Under the pieces are notes generated by a model. The model ran no database searches. It was given only the letters and a program-made list of their open reading frames with translations, and was not told the DNA's origin. Both the position numbers and the translations under genes were made by a program. A stretch of DNA of 64,000 bases, from positions 106,941-170,940 of the forward strand of contig CAZXHT010000003.1 in the NCBI GenBank assembly GCA_964640665.1. Reading direction: 5' to 3'. This stretch comes from DATKYQ01 sp964640665. GTDB lineage: Bacteria > Myxococcota > B64-G9. This document shows, in pieces, positions 19,325 through 28,531 of this stretch; position 1 is the first letter of the stretch, and the number at the start of each line of letters is the position of its first letter.

Positions 19325-20094
19325 ACGACCGCATCATGCAGGCAGCAAGAAGCGCCGTTCGTCAAGCAGGCGCGATCCAACTCGCGGGACTGTCACAAAC
19401 TCGCCAGATCAGGCACAAGGGTACCTACGACCTGGTTACCGACGTCGACGGGGAGTGCGAGCGGGCAATGCTTGCGATCCTCGAACAGGCGCTGCCGGAG
19501 GCGGGGATTTTGGCCGAGGAAGGCTCGCCTACAGAGCCCGACGCCCGTGACGTCTGGATAGTGGATCCTCTCGACGGCACCACGAACTACGCTCACGGCT
19601 ACCCGACCTTTTCGGCCGTCGTGGCCCTCAGACAAGCGGGTGAGATCGTCCTGGGCGCGGTCTACGATCCGCTGCGCGACGAACTGTTCGAGGCTCGGCG
19701 GGGCCGGGGGGCCCAACTCAACGGGCAAGCAATCGCGGTGAGCCAAACCCGCGAACTGGCTCAGTCGCTTTTAAGTACGGGTTTCCCCTATGACCGCCTG
19801 GAGCACAACGACACCAATCTCGAGCGTTTTTGCGCCCTGACCATGCGCACGCAGGGAGTGCGGCGCGGCGGATCGGCCAGCCTCGATCTGTGCTACACCG
19901 CCTGCGGCCGGCTGGACGGCTACTGGGAGATCCGCCTGCATCCCTGGGATATTTGTGCCGGTGCGCTGATCGTCGCCGAGGCGGGCGGACGGATTTCCGA
20001 TCTGCAAGGCGGTAGTTGCGACCTGAGCGGCGCCGAGATAGTCGCAAGCAACGGCCGACTGCACAAGACCCTGCTTGCCGCGCTGGGCAAGTAA
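19312..20094 (+). CDS. suhB: Inositol-1-monophosphatase family protein
   Basis: The ATG at 19312 is chosen because it yields the normal family length (260 residues). The frame is open further upstream, but only across the preceding gene's tail. The metal and substrate motifs are complete: GILAEEGS (Glu ligand), DPLDGTTNYAHGYP (Asp ligands), and HPWDICAGALIVAEAGG near the C-terminus. Family members dephosphorylate inositol-1-phosphate or related sugars, and the E. coli homologue SuhB also takes part in rRNA antitermination. The 13-bp overlap with the preceding surface-protein gene suggests read-through transcription rather than shared function. Confidence 0.9.
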   Translation: MDALNDRIMQAARSAVRQAGAIQLAGLSQTRQIRHKGTYDLVTDVDGECERAMLAILEQALPEAGILAEEGSPTEPDARDVWIVDPLDGTTNYAHGYPTFSAVVALRQAGEIVLGAVYDPLRDELFEARRGRGAQLNGQAIAVSQTRELAQSLLSTGFPYDRLEHNDTNLERFCALTMRTQGVRRGGSASLDLCYTACGRLDGYWEIRLHPWDICAGALIVAEAGGRISDLQGGSCDLSGAEIVASNGRLHKTLLAALGK

Positions 20095-20101
20095 CGTCCC
20101 C

Positions 20102-20953
20102 CTATTTTTTGAGCCACTTCCTGGCCGCGCTCAGCTTGGGATCCAGCGCGATTGCCCGCAGCATGGCCTTGCGGGCGGCTTGCCTGCGTCCCAGGGCATC
20201 GAGGGCCACCCCCAGCAGGAAGTGCGCCTTGGGGTTCTTCTCATGAAGATCGACGGCACGGCGGGCGGCCGTAGCTGCCTTTTCGAAAGCTCCAAGTCGG
20301 ATACGGGCCAAGGCCAACAGTACCCAACCCTGTGGATCTTCGGGTGCCAGCCTTGAGCGGGCCTCCAGTGCTGCGGCTGCCAGCGCGGGCTTGCCCGCGG
20401 CCAGGCCGGCCCGGCCCAGATTCAACGCTATATCGGCCCGTTCGGGAGCCAACTTGGCTGCCCGACCGAGAACGGCGAGCGCTTTTTCATTTTTGGCGGC
20501 CACCAGGTAGGCGTAACCGAGGTCTCCCTGCAGATCGGCCGATTCCTTCTTGCCGGCGGCCTGTTCGAGAGCCTTGATTGCCTCGTCCGCACGACCAAGC
20601 ACGAGCAAGCTGTTACCCATTTCGTGAAGCAGGCCGGGATCACCGGGGTGCCTGGCAATTCCCTCGCGGTAGACACTCAAGGCTTCGCCGGGCTTGCCGG
20701 CCAGATCGAAGGTCATGCCCAGCAGCAAGGTCACCTCGCTGCTTGCGGGATCCAGCCGCCGGGCCTCCTTCAGTTCAGCAAGCGCTTTTGAATGCTCGCC
20801 CAGCCTTGAAAACGCCAGGCCGAGTTGGTAGTGCGCCGAGGCCGACATATCAGCGCCGGGCTGCCGGGCCGGCGGCGGTGCGGGTTGCGCAGGGGGGCCG
20901 GCGGCACAGCCGGCTGCAAGCGCGGCCACTGTTGCCAAGACAAGGATTCTCAT
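20102..20953 (-). CDS. TPR-repeat lipoprotein
   Basis: The ATG at 20953 overlaps the panC stop by four bases (ATGA) and gives a lipoprotein signal with Cys16 (ALAAGC). After a Pro-rich linker there are about seven TPR-like helical repeats covering 40-283 (for example HYQLGLAFSRLGEHSKALAELKEA). About 283 residues. A PilF- or BamD-like scaffold role is possible, but no specific family is evident. It is co-transcribed with panC. Confidence 0.75.
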   Translation of the reverse strand: MRILVLATVAALAAGCAAGPPAQPAPPPARQPGADMSASAHYQLGLAFSRLGEHSKALAELKEARRLDPASSEVTLLLGMTFDLAGKPGEALSVYREGIARHPGDPGLLHEMGNSLLVLGRADEAIKALEQAAGKKESADLQGDLGYAYLVAAKNEKALAVLGRAAKLAPERADIALNLGRAGLAAGKPALAAAALEARSRLAPEDPQGWVLLALARIRLGAFEKAATAARRAVDLHEKNPKAHFLLGVALDALGRRQAARKAMLRAIALDPKLSAARKWLKK

Positions 20954-22008
20954 CTTCTTCGCGACCGACGGCTCTTTCTGGCGTTCAGGCGGATGTTGTC
21001 TATCAGGCGGGTGTCGCCGATGCGGATCGCCGCCAGTAGCACTGCATCGTGCTCCACCTCGGGAATGCGCTCGAGCGTCAGCGGATCGCACACGGCGACA
21101 TACTCGATACGGATATCCTGCTCCTCGCGCAGCAAATCCAGCACGACCGCCGCCAACTCTGCCGCGTCGCGCTCACCGCTGTCCAGCAGGCGGCGCGCCT
21201 TTATGAGCCCTCTGAACAAAGCGGTGGCCTGTTGCCTCTGGGCCGGGCTCAGGTACGCGTTGCGCGAGCTCATTGCCAGTCCGTCCTCCTCGCGAACGGT
21301 GGGCATGCCGATGACCTCGACCTCCATGTTCAAATCGGCGACCATGCGGCGAACGGCAACGAGCTGCTGGAAATCCTTTTCGCCGAAAATGGCCATATCG
21401 GGCCTGATGACATTGAACAACTTGCCCACGACGGTGGTCACACCCCTGAAGTGCCCCGGTCGGGAAGCTCCGCAGAAATCACGGGTGACGTCTGTAACCT
21501 CGATGTAGGTCTGGAACCCGTCCGGGTATATCTCCGGGGTATCGGGAACGAACATCACCGAAGCCCCCTCCTTGCGCAGCTTGCGGCGATCGCCGGAAAT
21601 GTCGCGCGGGTAACGATCGAGGTCTTCGGTCGGGCCGAACTGCGTCGGGTTGATGAAGACGGTCACGACGACCAGCGACGCAAGCCGGCGCGCTTCGCGC
21701 ACCAGCGAGAGATGACCTTCATGCAGGTAGCCCATCGTGGGAACCAGCGCCACCTTGCGCCGGCGCGATCCGGCCTGGGCCAGGTACTTCTTGATCTCTC
21801 TATTCGTGCGTATGAGTTTAAGTGGAGGCAACCCGCCCTTGCGCTTATCGCGACTGCCCGAACCATGGCGGGAGCTAAGTTCCCGGCTCACTACCCGGGC
21901 CCGAGCATTCTTCTTGCCGGTATTACGCGCGGGTTTTCTCTTGACGCTCTTGGTAGATGTTTTCCGCGTAGACTTACCCTGTCTCCGCACGGTTTTACGT
22001 TTCACCAT
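20950..22008 (-). CDS. panC: Pantothenate synthetase with histone-H1-like N-terminal extension
   Basis: PanC joins pantoate and beta-alanine using ATP. The conserved motifs are all present: PTMGYLHEGHLSL (adenylate-binding HxGH), FINPTQFGPTEDLDRYPR, FGEKDFQQL and MSSRNAYLS. The start at 22008 follows AAGGGG by six bases. Family proteins are about 280 residues; here the canonical start (LIRTNREIKKYL) is preceded by roughly 65 Lys/Arg/Ser/Thr-rich residues (KRKTVRRQGKSTRKTSTKSV and more), giving 352. The extension resembles histone H1 tails. It may bind nucleic acid, or the start may be further downstream, but no better ribosome site was seen. Confidence 0.93.
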   Translation of the reverse strand: MVKRKTVRRQGKSTRKTSTKSVKRKPARNTGKKNARARVVSRELSSRHGSGSRDKRKGGLPPLKLIRTNREIKKYLAQAGSRRRKVALVPTMGYLHEGHLSLVREARRLASLVVVTVFINPTQFGPTEDLDRYPRDISGDRRKLRKEGASVMFVPDTPEIYPDGFQTYIEVTDVTRDFCGASRPGHFRGVTTVVGKLFNVIRPDMAIFGEKDFQQLVAVRRMVADLNMEVEVIGMPTVREEDGLAMSSRNAYLSPAQRQQATALFRGLIKARRLLDSGERDAAELAAVVLDLLREEQDIRIEYVAVCDPLTLERIPEVEHDAVLLAAIRIGDTRLIDNIRLNARKSRRSRRR

Positions 22009-22112
22009 GTCCAGCCCCTTTGGCACAGTACCGTTGTGTCCGAGTTTGACGGCCTTTGTAACCCGAAAGGTCAAAAAGGTCAAGAGCATGGAAATTCAGC
22101 ATTCGAAAAAAA

Positions 22113-22141
22113 TTGACAATATACGTATTGCATTGTAATGT
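22113..22141 (+). promoter_or_regulatory. Sigma-70-like promoter upstream of a 68-codon gene
   Basis: TTGACA and TAATGT are 17 bases apart in an AT-rich stretch of otherwise GC-rich DNA. The spacer also holds TTGCATT, with AATGCAA about 40 bases downstream as an inverted partner. The start codon lies about 56 bases after the -10. Confidence 0.4.
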
Positions 22142-22197
22142 ACGTCAACTATTGGTCTCGTAGTATGTTGTAATGCAAGTCTTTCAGGAGGTGTTCA

Positions 22198-22404
22198 GTG
22201 ATCGACAGCGCCAAGCAGCAGCGTATGTACCAGGCTGCCCTCCTGAGAATAGCGATCAAGATGCGCAAGACCGAGGTCAAGGGCTTCGAGGAAATCTTTA
22301 CCGAGATTCTCGACGACATGCAGCTCGATCCCGAAGAGTTCCGCCGCTACGTGAACACCCACATGCAATCACTGATGGCTACCGTGAAGAAGCGCGGTTA
22401 TTGA
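22198..22404 (+). CDS. Small hypothetical protein (68 aa)
   Basis: A GTG start follows AGGAGG by six bases, an unusually strong ribosome site, and a promoter-like sequence lies upstream. The product is mostly helical and charged (KTEVKGFEEIFTEILDDM, then EEFRRYVNTHM). I recognise no family. Its last seven bases overlap the 3' end of rsmA, which runs convergently. Confidence 0.6.
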   Translation: MIDSAKQQRMYQAALLRIAIKMRKTEVKGFEEIFTEILDDMQLDPEEFRRYVNTHMQSLMATVKKRGY

Positions 22405-23276
22405 TCCACTTCCACCCGGTCGGCGACACCCAGCAGATCGAAGAAGGCATCGGCTAAAGCGGCGAAAGATTCGATCGCCAGCTGCTCGGGCCGTAGCGTC
22501 TGATCGACGCCGGCCTTGTCTAGGGCCGCTCTGACGCAGTCGGCCGACACCTCGGGCGTCAACGCGGCCAGCAGGCTGTTTGCGATCTTCTTGCGCCTCT
22601 GGCCGAAGGCGCCGCGGACCACGCGCGCGAAAAGCCGCTCGTCCTTGACCGGCACACTGACACGCTTAAATGGATCGAACCGCAGCACCGCCGAATCAAC
22701 CTTGGGGACCGGGTGAAAAGCAGCCGCCGGAACTTGGGCAACGGTGGCTATCCGGGCGCGACGCTGCACCATGACGCTCAGTATCCCGTAGCTTCTCGAC
22801 CCGGGCCCGGCCGTAAGTCTTACGGCCATCTCCTTCTGAAACATCAACACCCAGTGTGACAACCAGCCGGCTGACTCCAGGAGGTGGAACAGGATCTGCG
22901 TCGCCATGTGATAGGGAAGATTGCCGACCACTACCGGCTTGTCTCCCGCATCGGCATGTATTCTTTCCCAGTCAATGGCAGCCGCGTTGTCCTCGACTAT
23001 CCGGACAACCGCATCCCGGGCAAACTCGACTCTCAGTAGCTCCGCCAGGTCGCGATCGCGCTCGACGGCGAGCACCTTTTTCGCCACGCGCGCGAGCGCC
23101 GCCGTCAGGGCCCCCAGCCCAGCGCCAAGTTCCACGACGGTGAGACCTTCGACGCCTGCCGCCACAACAATCTTGTCTATGGCCTCGATGTCCACCAGGA
23201 AGTTCTGGCTCCAGCCCGACTTGGGTCTCAAACCATGGCGCCTAAGTATCGCGCGCACGTTCAGGCGCTGGGCCAT
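22398..23276 (-). CDS. rsmA: 16S rRNA (adenine1518/1519-N6)-dimethyltransferase
   Basis: This methyltransferase dimethylates two adjacent adenines in helix 45 of 16S rRNA using S-adenosylmethionine. Motif I VVELGAGLGALTAAL (near 46), the catalytic NLPYHMA (near 117) and the C-terminal GQRRKKIANSL region are present. Its 292 residues are normal for RsmA/KsgA. It overlaps the 3' end of tsaD by 16 bases and is presumably co-transcribed with it. Confidence 0.95.
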   Translation of the reverse strand: MAQRLNVRAILRRHGLRPKSGWSQNFLVDIEAIDKIVVAAGVEGLTVVELGAGLGALTAALARVAKKVLAVERDRDLAELLRVEFARDAVVRIVEDNAAAIDWERIHADAGDKPVVVGNLPYHMATQILFHLLESAGWLSHWVLMFQKEMAVRLTAGPGSRSYGILSVMVQRRARIATVAQVPAAAFHPVPKVDSAVLRFDPFKRVSVPVKDERLFARVVRGAFGQRRKKIANSLLAALTPEVSADCVRAALDKAGVDQTLRPEQLAIESFAALADAFFDLLGVADRVEVDQ

Positions 23277-24262
23277 GCCAACCTCGCATCGGCGTCCAGG
23301 CCGGCGCCGTCATCGCGGCCCGAGGCCAGGTAGGCGCTTCCCAGGGCCGCTACCATTGCGGCGTTGTCTGTGCACAGTTCGACGGGGGGAAAACAGACCT
23401 CGACATCATCAGCCGCGGCGCGCTCGATCATCACCTTCCGCAGGCGCAGGTTGGCGGCCACCCCTCCCGCTACCAGGATCGTCGTGAGTTTCTCCTGGCG
23501 CGCGGCCAGCAAAGCCTTTCTCACCAGTGTGTCTACGACGGCTTCCTGAAAGCTGGCGGCAAAATCGCAAAGCGCCTGGCCATGCGGCAGGCCGTCCTTC
23601 TTGGCCCTAACGCAGGCCGACGTCTTGAGGCCACTGAAGCTGAAGTCCAGCCGCTTGCCCGGCAACGGACGTGGAAAGCGAATCGCAGCAGGATCGCCTC
23701 GCTCGGCTTCTCGTTGAATCGAGATGCCCCCTGGGTAATCCAGCCCGAGCAGCTTGGCAATCTTGTCAAAGGCCTCGCCGGCCGCGTCGTCCAGGGTTCG
23801 CCCCAGCAGGCGCAGTCGCCCGACCCCGTCGACGCGAAACAGGCTGGTGTGCCCGCCTGAGACGACAAGACCTATGTGCGGATAGGCCAATACATGATCG
23901 AGGAACACGGCCCGCAGGTGCGCCTCGACGTGGTTCACCCCGACCAGCGGTTTTGAAAAAGCGAAGGCCAGCGTCTTGGCCGCGGTCAGGCCCACCAGCA
24001 AGGAGCCGATCAGCCCCGGTCCGGACGTGACGGCGATACCATCCAGTTGTTCTAAAGAGACGTCCGATCGTTCGAGGCATGCCTCGATCACACCGATAAT
24101 CTTGCGGATGTGATCGCGCGAGGCCAGTTCCGGCACGACTCCCCCGTAGGGTGCGTGGATCGGAATCTGGGAAGCCACCTGCTGGCCCAGCAGCCGCGAG
24201 CCGTCGGAAACCACGGCGGCCGCGCACTCGTCACACGAGGATTCTATACCGAGGACAAGCAT
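23261..24262 (-). CDS. tsaD: tRNA N6-threonylcarbamoyladenosine transferase subunit
   Basis: TsaD transfers the threonylcarbamoyl group to A37 of tRNAs reading ANN codons, acting with TsaB, TsaE and TsaC. The start LVLGIESSCDECAAA, the metal motif NHVEAHL, GLVVSGGHTSL and the C-terminal CTDNAAMVAALG are typical. At 333 residues it is of normal length. A TsaC/YciO protein that could supply the activated substrate is encoded at 49037-49645. TsaB and TsaE are not in the window. Confidence 0.95.
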   Translation of the reverse strand: MLVLGIESSCDECAAAVVSDGSRLLGQQVASQIPIHAPYGGVVPELASRDHIRKIIGVIEACLERSDVSLEQLDGIAVTSGPGLIGSLLVGLTAAKTLAFAFSKPLVGVNHVEAHLRAVFLDHVLAYPHIGLVVSGGHTSLFRVDGVGRLRLLGRTLDDAAGEAFDKIAKLLGLDYPGGISIQREAERGDPAAIRFPRPLPGKRLDFSFSGLKTSACVRAKKDGLPHGQALCDFAASFQEAVVDTLVRKALLAARQEKLTTILVAGGVAANLRLRKVMIERAAADDVEVCFPPVELCTDNAAMVAALGSAYLASGRDDGAGLDADARLAWPSA

Positions 24263-24279
24263 GCGCGCTCTGTACGATT

Positions 24280-26843
24280 CTACTTTAGGGTTTTGAGGAT
24301 GCTGCGCACGTCCGTGGCGAAGCGGCCTTTGGGATTCAACTCGAGATAGCGCCGGTAGGCGCTCTTGGCCTGGGTGTTTTTGCCGATGGTCTGGTAGATG
24401 GTGCCCAGCGTCAGGTAGGCACGCGGACTTTTCGGGCTGATCTTTAGCGCCTGTTGGGCCAACTGGATCGCCTTGGTGTTGTTATCCAATTCGAAGTAGG
24501 CGTTGGCCAAGGCGATCATCGCCGCCACGCCGCGGGGATTGGCCGCGATTGCCTTCTCGAGCGCCTGGGATGCGGCCTTGATCTTGCCCGCGCGGTACAG
24601 GGCCTCGCCGCGCCTGAGTTGGTTGGTGTACTCGGCCGATACCGACTTGACTTTTACGACTTTCCGGCCGGGCACTTTTCGTATCTTGCCGGCCGAGGCG
24701 TCCGCGNNNNNNNNNNNNNNNNNNNNNNNNNNNNNNNNNNNNNNNNNNNNNNNNNNNNNNNNNNNNNNNNNNNNNNNNNNNNNNNNNNNNNNNNNNNNNN
24801 NNNNNNTTTTACGACTTTCCGGCCGGGCACTTTTCGTATCTTGCCGGCCGAGGCGTCCGCGCCCGGTCCGGCATCCGGGACCGCCCGCGACCTGTCCGCG
24901 GGAACCAGCGGCTGAATCGCAAGCTCGATATCCTCGTCCGCGCTCTGTTCCCCGACTCCGGAGTCCACGATGGCCCGCCTATCGCCGGCTTTCGCGCCAC
25001 CATCAAGCTGCCCGACGGCGCCGGCGTCGACGGGCATGACAGAAGCGTCCGACCGCGAGGGGCCGGATGGTCCCAACCCACTGCTGCCGTCATTCCCCGA
25101 GTTGAAGAATTTCTCGTGCACGAACCAACCGCCGAATCCGAGGCCGGAGCCGACCAGCAAGATGGCCACAAGCCACAACACCCATGACGACCCCGAGCGC
25201 CCGGAAGAGTCTTCTACGGGTTGAATCGGTTCTTCGAAAACGCTATGGCCGCCCTCGTCCGCCGACTTGAAGAAATCATGTTCGGTGCTCGATAGCGTGC
25301 CCTCCCCGGCAACCTGAGCGCCGGCGCTTGTTTCGTCTGCAGCTTCGGCCGACCCGAGGCGCGGCCTCATCAGGGTGAGCATGTCTTCGACGATTTCCTC
25401 GGCTCGCGCCTCCGAAACGGGCTCTTTTTTACGAACCAGCGGAATGGCATCCTCTTCCTTCAGCTCACTCTCACCGGAGACCGCCACCTGGTGCGGCGGC
25501 GTCAGGCCGTGCTCGCTGAGGCCCTCTCCCGTCGCCTGGTACTCCCCTTCTTTCTTCTCGATCACCACCCAGGCGCCATCGCCCCGACCCGTGGAACCGG
25601 TATCTTCCGGGATGGGCTCTACCTTGACACTGGATTCAACAGCGGATGGAATCTCGGGAACGGTCGCGGCCGCCGCGGGAACTTCCGGCTCGGGTGCTAC
25701 CGGCTCGGTCACTACCGGCTCGGGCGCTAGCGGCTCGGGCACCGGCAGGGAACCAGCGGCTTCCTCGGCGTCCTTTGTCTCTTCCCGCGTTGCGTCTCTC
25801 TCTCCCGGAGCAAGCTCGTCAGGATCGGCCGGTGGGGGCTTGGACATCCACTCGTTCATCGTTACCGCCGAGGTTTCCTCGGCGGGACGACGACTGGCGT
25901 CGTATATCAGGCCCTCGAAATAGAGTTTCGAGATTATTCCCAAGGCTTCGAGATCGTCGAACTGGCTATCGTCGACGACTTGCAACAAGGCACGCTTACT
26001 GTCGAACAACCTCAGGATATGATTGATCTCGTCCGGGATCTCGCTCAGGCGATCGGACAGCTCGTGGTAATCAACCTCGAAGCAGGTCTGCAACGAGGGA
26101 AGCTGCTCGAGCATGCGTCCCCACTCGTCCAGGCGACGCATGCCCTCCATCAACAGACCCTGGCTTGAAAGCGTGATGTTGTCGGGGTGTGCCAGGCTGG
26201 GCTTGAAATCGATCTCGAATGTGCCGCTGTTCCACAACAGCAGGCGATAGACGGCCTTCTCTCCCTGTAGCCGGCCAAGCCCGGCGTCGATCACCTTGCC
26301 GTTCCGAAAGAACACCTCGGCTGTCTGGTCGGGGTTCTCCGCAGAGATGAAATGGGCGATGCCTGTCTTGCGACCCAACTCGATGGTCTGAATCAAATCG
26401 ACGATCCCCATGTCGTCGATCGAACCGCTGAAGCTCGATTTCCTGTCGCGCAACTGGAGCTTCTCACGCTCCCGTTTCTGCAACAGGATATTAACCCGGG
26501 TGATGATCTCCTTTATGTAGATCGGCTTGGTGAGGTAGTCGTCGACGCCAAGCTCGAGACCGCGAACCTTGTCTTCCACCGATTTCTGGTTGGTCAGGAA
26601 AATGAAAGGGATATGAGTCCATTGCGGTTCGGCCTTGAGCTTTTCGCACAGCTGATAACCGTCCATCGCCTCCATCTTGGTGTCCGAGATGACAAGATCG
26701 GGCGTGGAGATGCCGACTTTCTCGATCGCGTCCTCGCCATTGACGGCGGTTGTGACCGAGTAACCGGCCTTACGGAGGCTGACCTCCATAACCCGCAGGG
26801 ATTTGGGATCTCCGTCAACCAGCAGAAGGTTTCGTCTTGCCAC
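24280..26843 (-). CDS. Response regulator receiver / DUF4388 (PATAN-like) / TM / TPR protein, interrupted by a spurious assembly gap
   Basis: The GTG start at 26843 begins a receiver domain (1-120; phosphoacceptor Asp54 in LVISDTKM, Lys in YLTKPIY). A DUF4388/PATAN-like domain follows (about 131-230, SFSGSIDDMGIVDLIQTIE), then a long Pro/Glu-rich linker. A transmembrane helix sits near residue 553-575 (SWVLWLVAILLVGSGLGFGG), and after an acidic linker there are TPR repeats (LRRGEALYRAGKIKAASQALE). The 100-N gap at 24707-24806 lies between the linker and the TPRs and shifts the frame. The 55 bases on either side are identical; collapsing them gives one continuous ORF of about 802 codons. The layout puts a cytoplasmic receiver and an extracytoplasmic TPR in one chain. 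It probably signals by protein contacts, since no DNA-binding domain is seen. Confidence 0.85.
24652..24861. other. 100-N scaffold gap flanked by an exact 55-bp duplication (assembly artefact)
   Basis: Bases 24652-24706 are identical to 24807-24861, starting TTTTACGACTTTCCGGCC and ending GGCGTCCGCG, with 100 Ns between. This is what a scaffolder produces when two contigs overlapping by one k-mer (55) are joined as a gap. The true sequence most likely contains the 55-mer once, making the real locus 155 bases shorter. Confidence 0.9.
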
Positions 26844-26889
26844 GGCAATGGCCCCGATCGCTGAACACCCGGATCTCCGGATGTCCAGT

Positions 26890-26918
26890 ATTTAACTTCC
26901 GGAAGGCGCCCCTGTCAA
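26890..26918 (-). promoter_or_regulatory. Sigma-70-like promoter for the receiver/DUF4388/TPR gene
   Basis: On the minus strand a perfect TTGACA and TTAAAT are separated by 17 bases, with the -10 about 47 bases before the GTG start. It is one of the better promoter matches in the window. Confidence 0.55.
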
Positions 26919-26965
26919 TATTGTAAGACGCATGCATGCTCCAAGCAGATCTTTGCCAAGCGACC

Positions 26966-27514
26966 TCATGGGCCTCTCCGGCGCCGAGCCTTTGCCTGCG
27001 CCCTGATCTGAACAGCTACAACCTGGTGATAAAGGGCGGCGTACGCCTTCCTGATGCCCTGTGACTTAAGCCTGTGCCTGAAGGCAGGCACCAGCGACTT
27101 GCGTATGATGCCGCCAGCCTTTTTTCTGAGTCGATCCGTGTAGTTGTCACCCATGACGATGCGGAACTCGTTTTCCGCAATCGATACGAAGAGCAGCACC
27201 GCGTTCTTGCCCTCCTCGTATCCGATGTCCCAGTCCTCGAAAACGGTATCCACGAAGCGATCGACGCTCAGCGGACGGGGCCGGAAGTCGTCGAGCGATT
27301 TTACCGTCACCACCATCATGTTCACCTTGCCCTTGGACGCCTTGCGGCAAAGAGACTTGATGGCCGCCAGATCCTTGCGTCCCATGACCCCGGCGTGATC
27401 ATTGAAGCATTCCTCGTCGAGGGCAGGGTACTGCTCAGAGGCGCCCGCAGGCCGTGATGCCAGAAAAGCCAACATCATCAACGCCGCCCCAAGCGCCTGT
27501 CTGAATGTGACCAT
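26966..27514 (-). CDS. Secreted TPM-domain protein
   Basis: The 182-residue product has a signal peptide (cleavage near RPAGAS) and a TPM (TLP18.3/Psb32/MOLO-1) domain of about 35-150. Marks are NDHAGVMGRKDLAAI, VNMMVVTVKSLDDF, FEDWDIGYEEGKNAVLLFVS and EFRIVMGDNY. The domain occurs in photosystem repair phosphatases and many bacterial envelope proteins; enzymatic activity is uncertain. It ends in a basic tail (KARRRRGP). A strong ribosome site (GGAGGTAGGTTA before ATG) marks the start. It lies 37 bases after the CpoB-like gene and probably belongs to the pal transcription unit. Confidence 0.75.
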   Translation of the reverse strand: MVTFRQALGAALMMLAFLASRPAGASEQYPALDEECFNDHAGVMGRKDLAAIKSLCRKASKGKVNMMVVTVKSLDDFRPRPLSVDRFVDTVFEDWDIGYEEGKNAVLLFVSIAENEFRIVMGDNYTDRLRKKAGGIIRKSLVPAFRHRLKSQGIRKAYAALYHQVVAVQIRAQAKARRRRGP

Positions 27515-27551
27515 TAACCTACCTCCCGCCCGTTCGACCGTTCATCTGCCG

Positions 27552-28454
27552 TCAATGTGAGCCCTTGAGCTTCTTGCGCGCCTCGCGAATCCTCTTCTTG
27601 GCCTTGGCCGAAAGCGGGCTTTTCGGGTAATCCTGCACGAACTGCTTGAGAAACGGCAAGGCCTCCTTGTAGCGCTCCATGGCGTAGAAGCAAAAACCCA
27701 GCTTCAGCAAGGCATCCTTGCTCTTGTCCCCCTTCGGAAACTGCGTGCGCACTTTCTGAAAGGCGAGCGCCGCCAGGCGGTAATCCTTCTGCGAGTAGTA
27801 GCTCTCGGCGATCCAGTAGAGGGCGTTGTCGGAGTATGCGTCGCCCGGCCACTTTTTCAGAAACTCGTCAAAAAGTGTGCGGGCAGCCTTTTCCTGGCCT
27901 GCTTCGAGCAAGCCGTAGGCCAGTTTATAAAAATCTTCTTTCTTCTCTGGCCGCTCGATCGCGGCCAGTGGGTTGGACGGCGGCTTGTGCTCCGCTGCCT
28001 TCTTCCCGGCCTGCTCTCGCTCGGCCTTCTCGCGGGCGAGTTCTTCCGCCGTGGAGGCCCGCTCGCCCAAGTCCTTGTGGATGCCCGCAAGTTTCAGCTC
28101 GATCTTGTCCAGGCGGTGCTCGTTCACCTCGAGGCGACCTCTGATTTCCATCAGCTGCGTTTTTATCCTCTCGATGTCCACCCCCACATCGGCCGCGTTG
28201 CGTCCCGTGGCGCGCCGGTACTCGTCGATGATCTTGACCAGCTCGGCGATCTGCTTGTCCGCCTGGTGGATTCTTTGTTGCAACTCTTTCTTCTTCTTCT
28301 CGCTCTCCTTCTTGACAACGTCCAGCTCGACCTGCAAAACGGCGATGTCCGCCTGCATGCGCTTGCCGACGTCCTGCTTGACCCAGCAACCCGCAAAAAG
28401 AAGCCCGCCAAGCAAGATGGACGCAATAGGCATCAATCTGCTTTCGATCTTCAC
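27552..28454 (-). CDS. CpoB/YbgF-like coiled-coil TPR lipoprotein
   Basis: The GTG at 28454 follows GAGGTGA and gives a lipoprotein signal with Cys23 (GGLLFAGC). A long coiled coil (about 35-175, rich in KESEKKKKELQQR) leads into TPR_6-type repeats at the C-terminus (YKLAYGLLEAGQEKAA, YWIAESYYSQKDY, FCFYAMERYKEALPF). This is the layout of CpoB/YbgF, which links peptidoglycan synthesis with Tol-Pal. It lies 77 bases downstream of a Pal gene, the usual partner. CpoB is normally a secreted, not lipidated, protein, so the lipid anchor is a difference. 300 residues. Confidence 0.8.
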   Translation of the reverse strand: MKIESRLMPIASILLGGLLFAGCWVKQDVGKRMQADIAVLQVELDVVKKESEKKKKELQQRIHQADKQIAELVKIIDEYRRATGRNAADVGVDIERIKTQLMEIRGRLEVNEHRLDKIELKLAGIHKDLGERASTAEELAREKAEREQAGKKAAEHKPPSNPLAAIERPEKKEDFYKLAYGLLEAGQEKAARTLFDEFLKKWPGDAYSDNALYWIAESYYSQKDYRLAALAFQKVRTQFPKGDKSKDALLKLGFCFYAMERYKEALPFLKQFVQDYPKSPLSAKAKKRIREARKKLKGSH

Positions 28455-28531
28455 CTGCTCACCTCGCGACAAAAAAAGAGCGGGGCCCGCTTCGAGCTCC
28501 GCTCCGGCTGAAACCTGCCTGCGTTTGCCGT

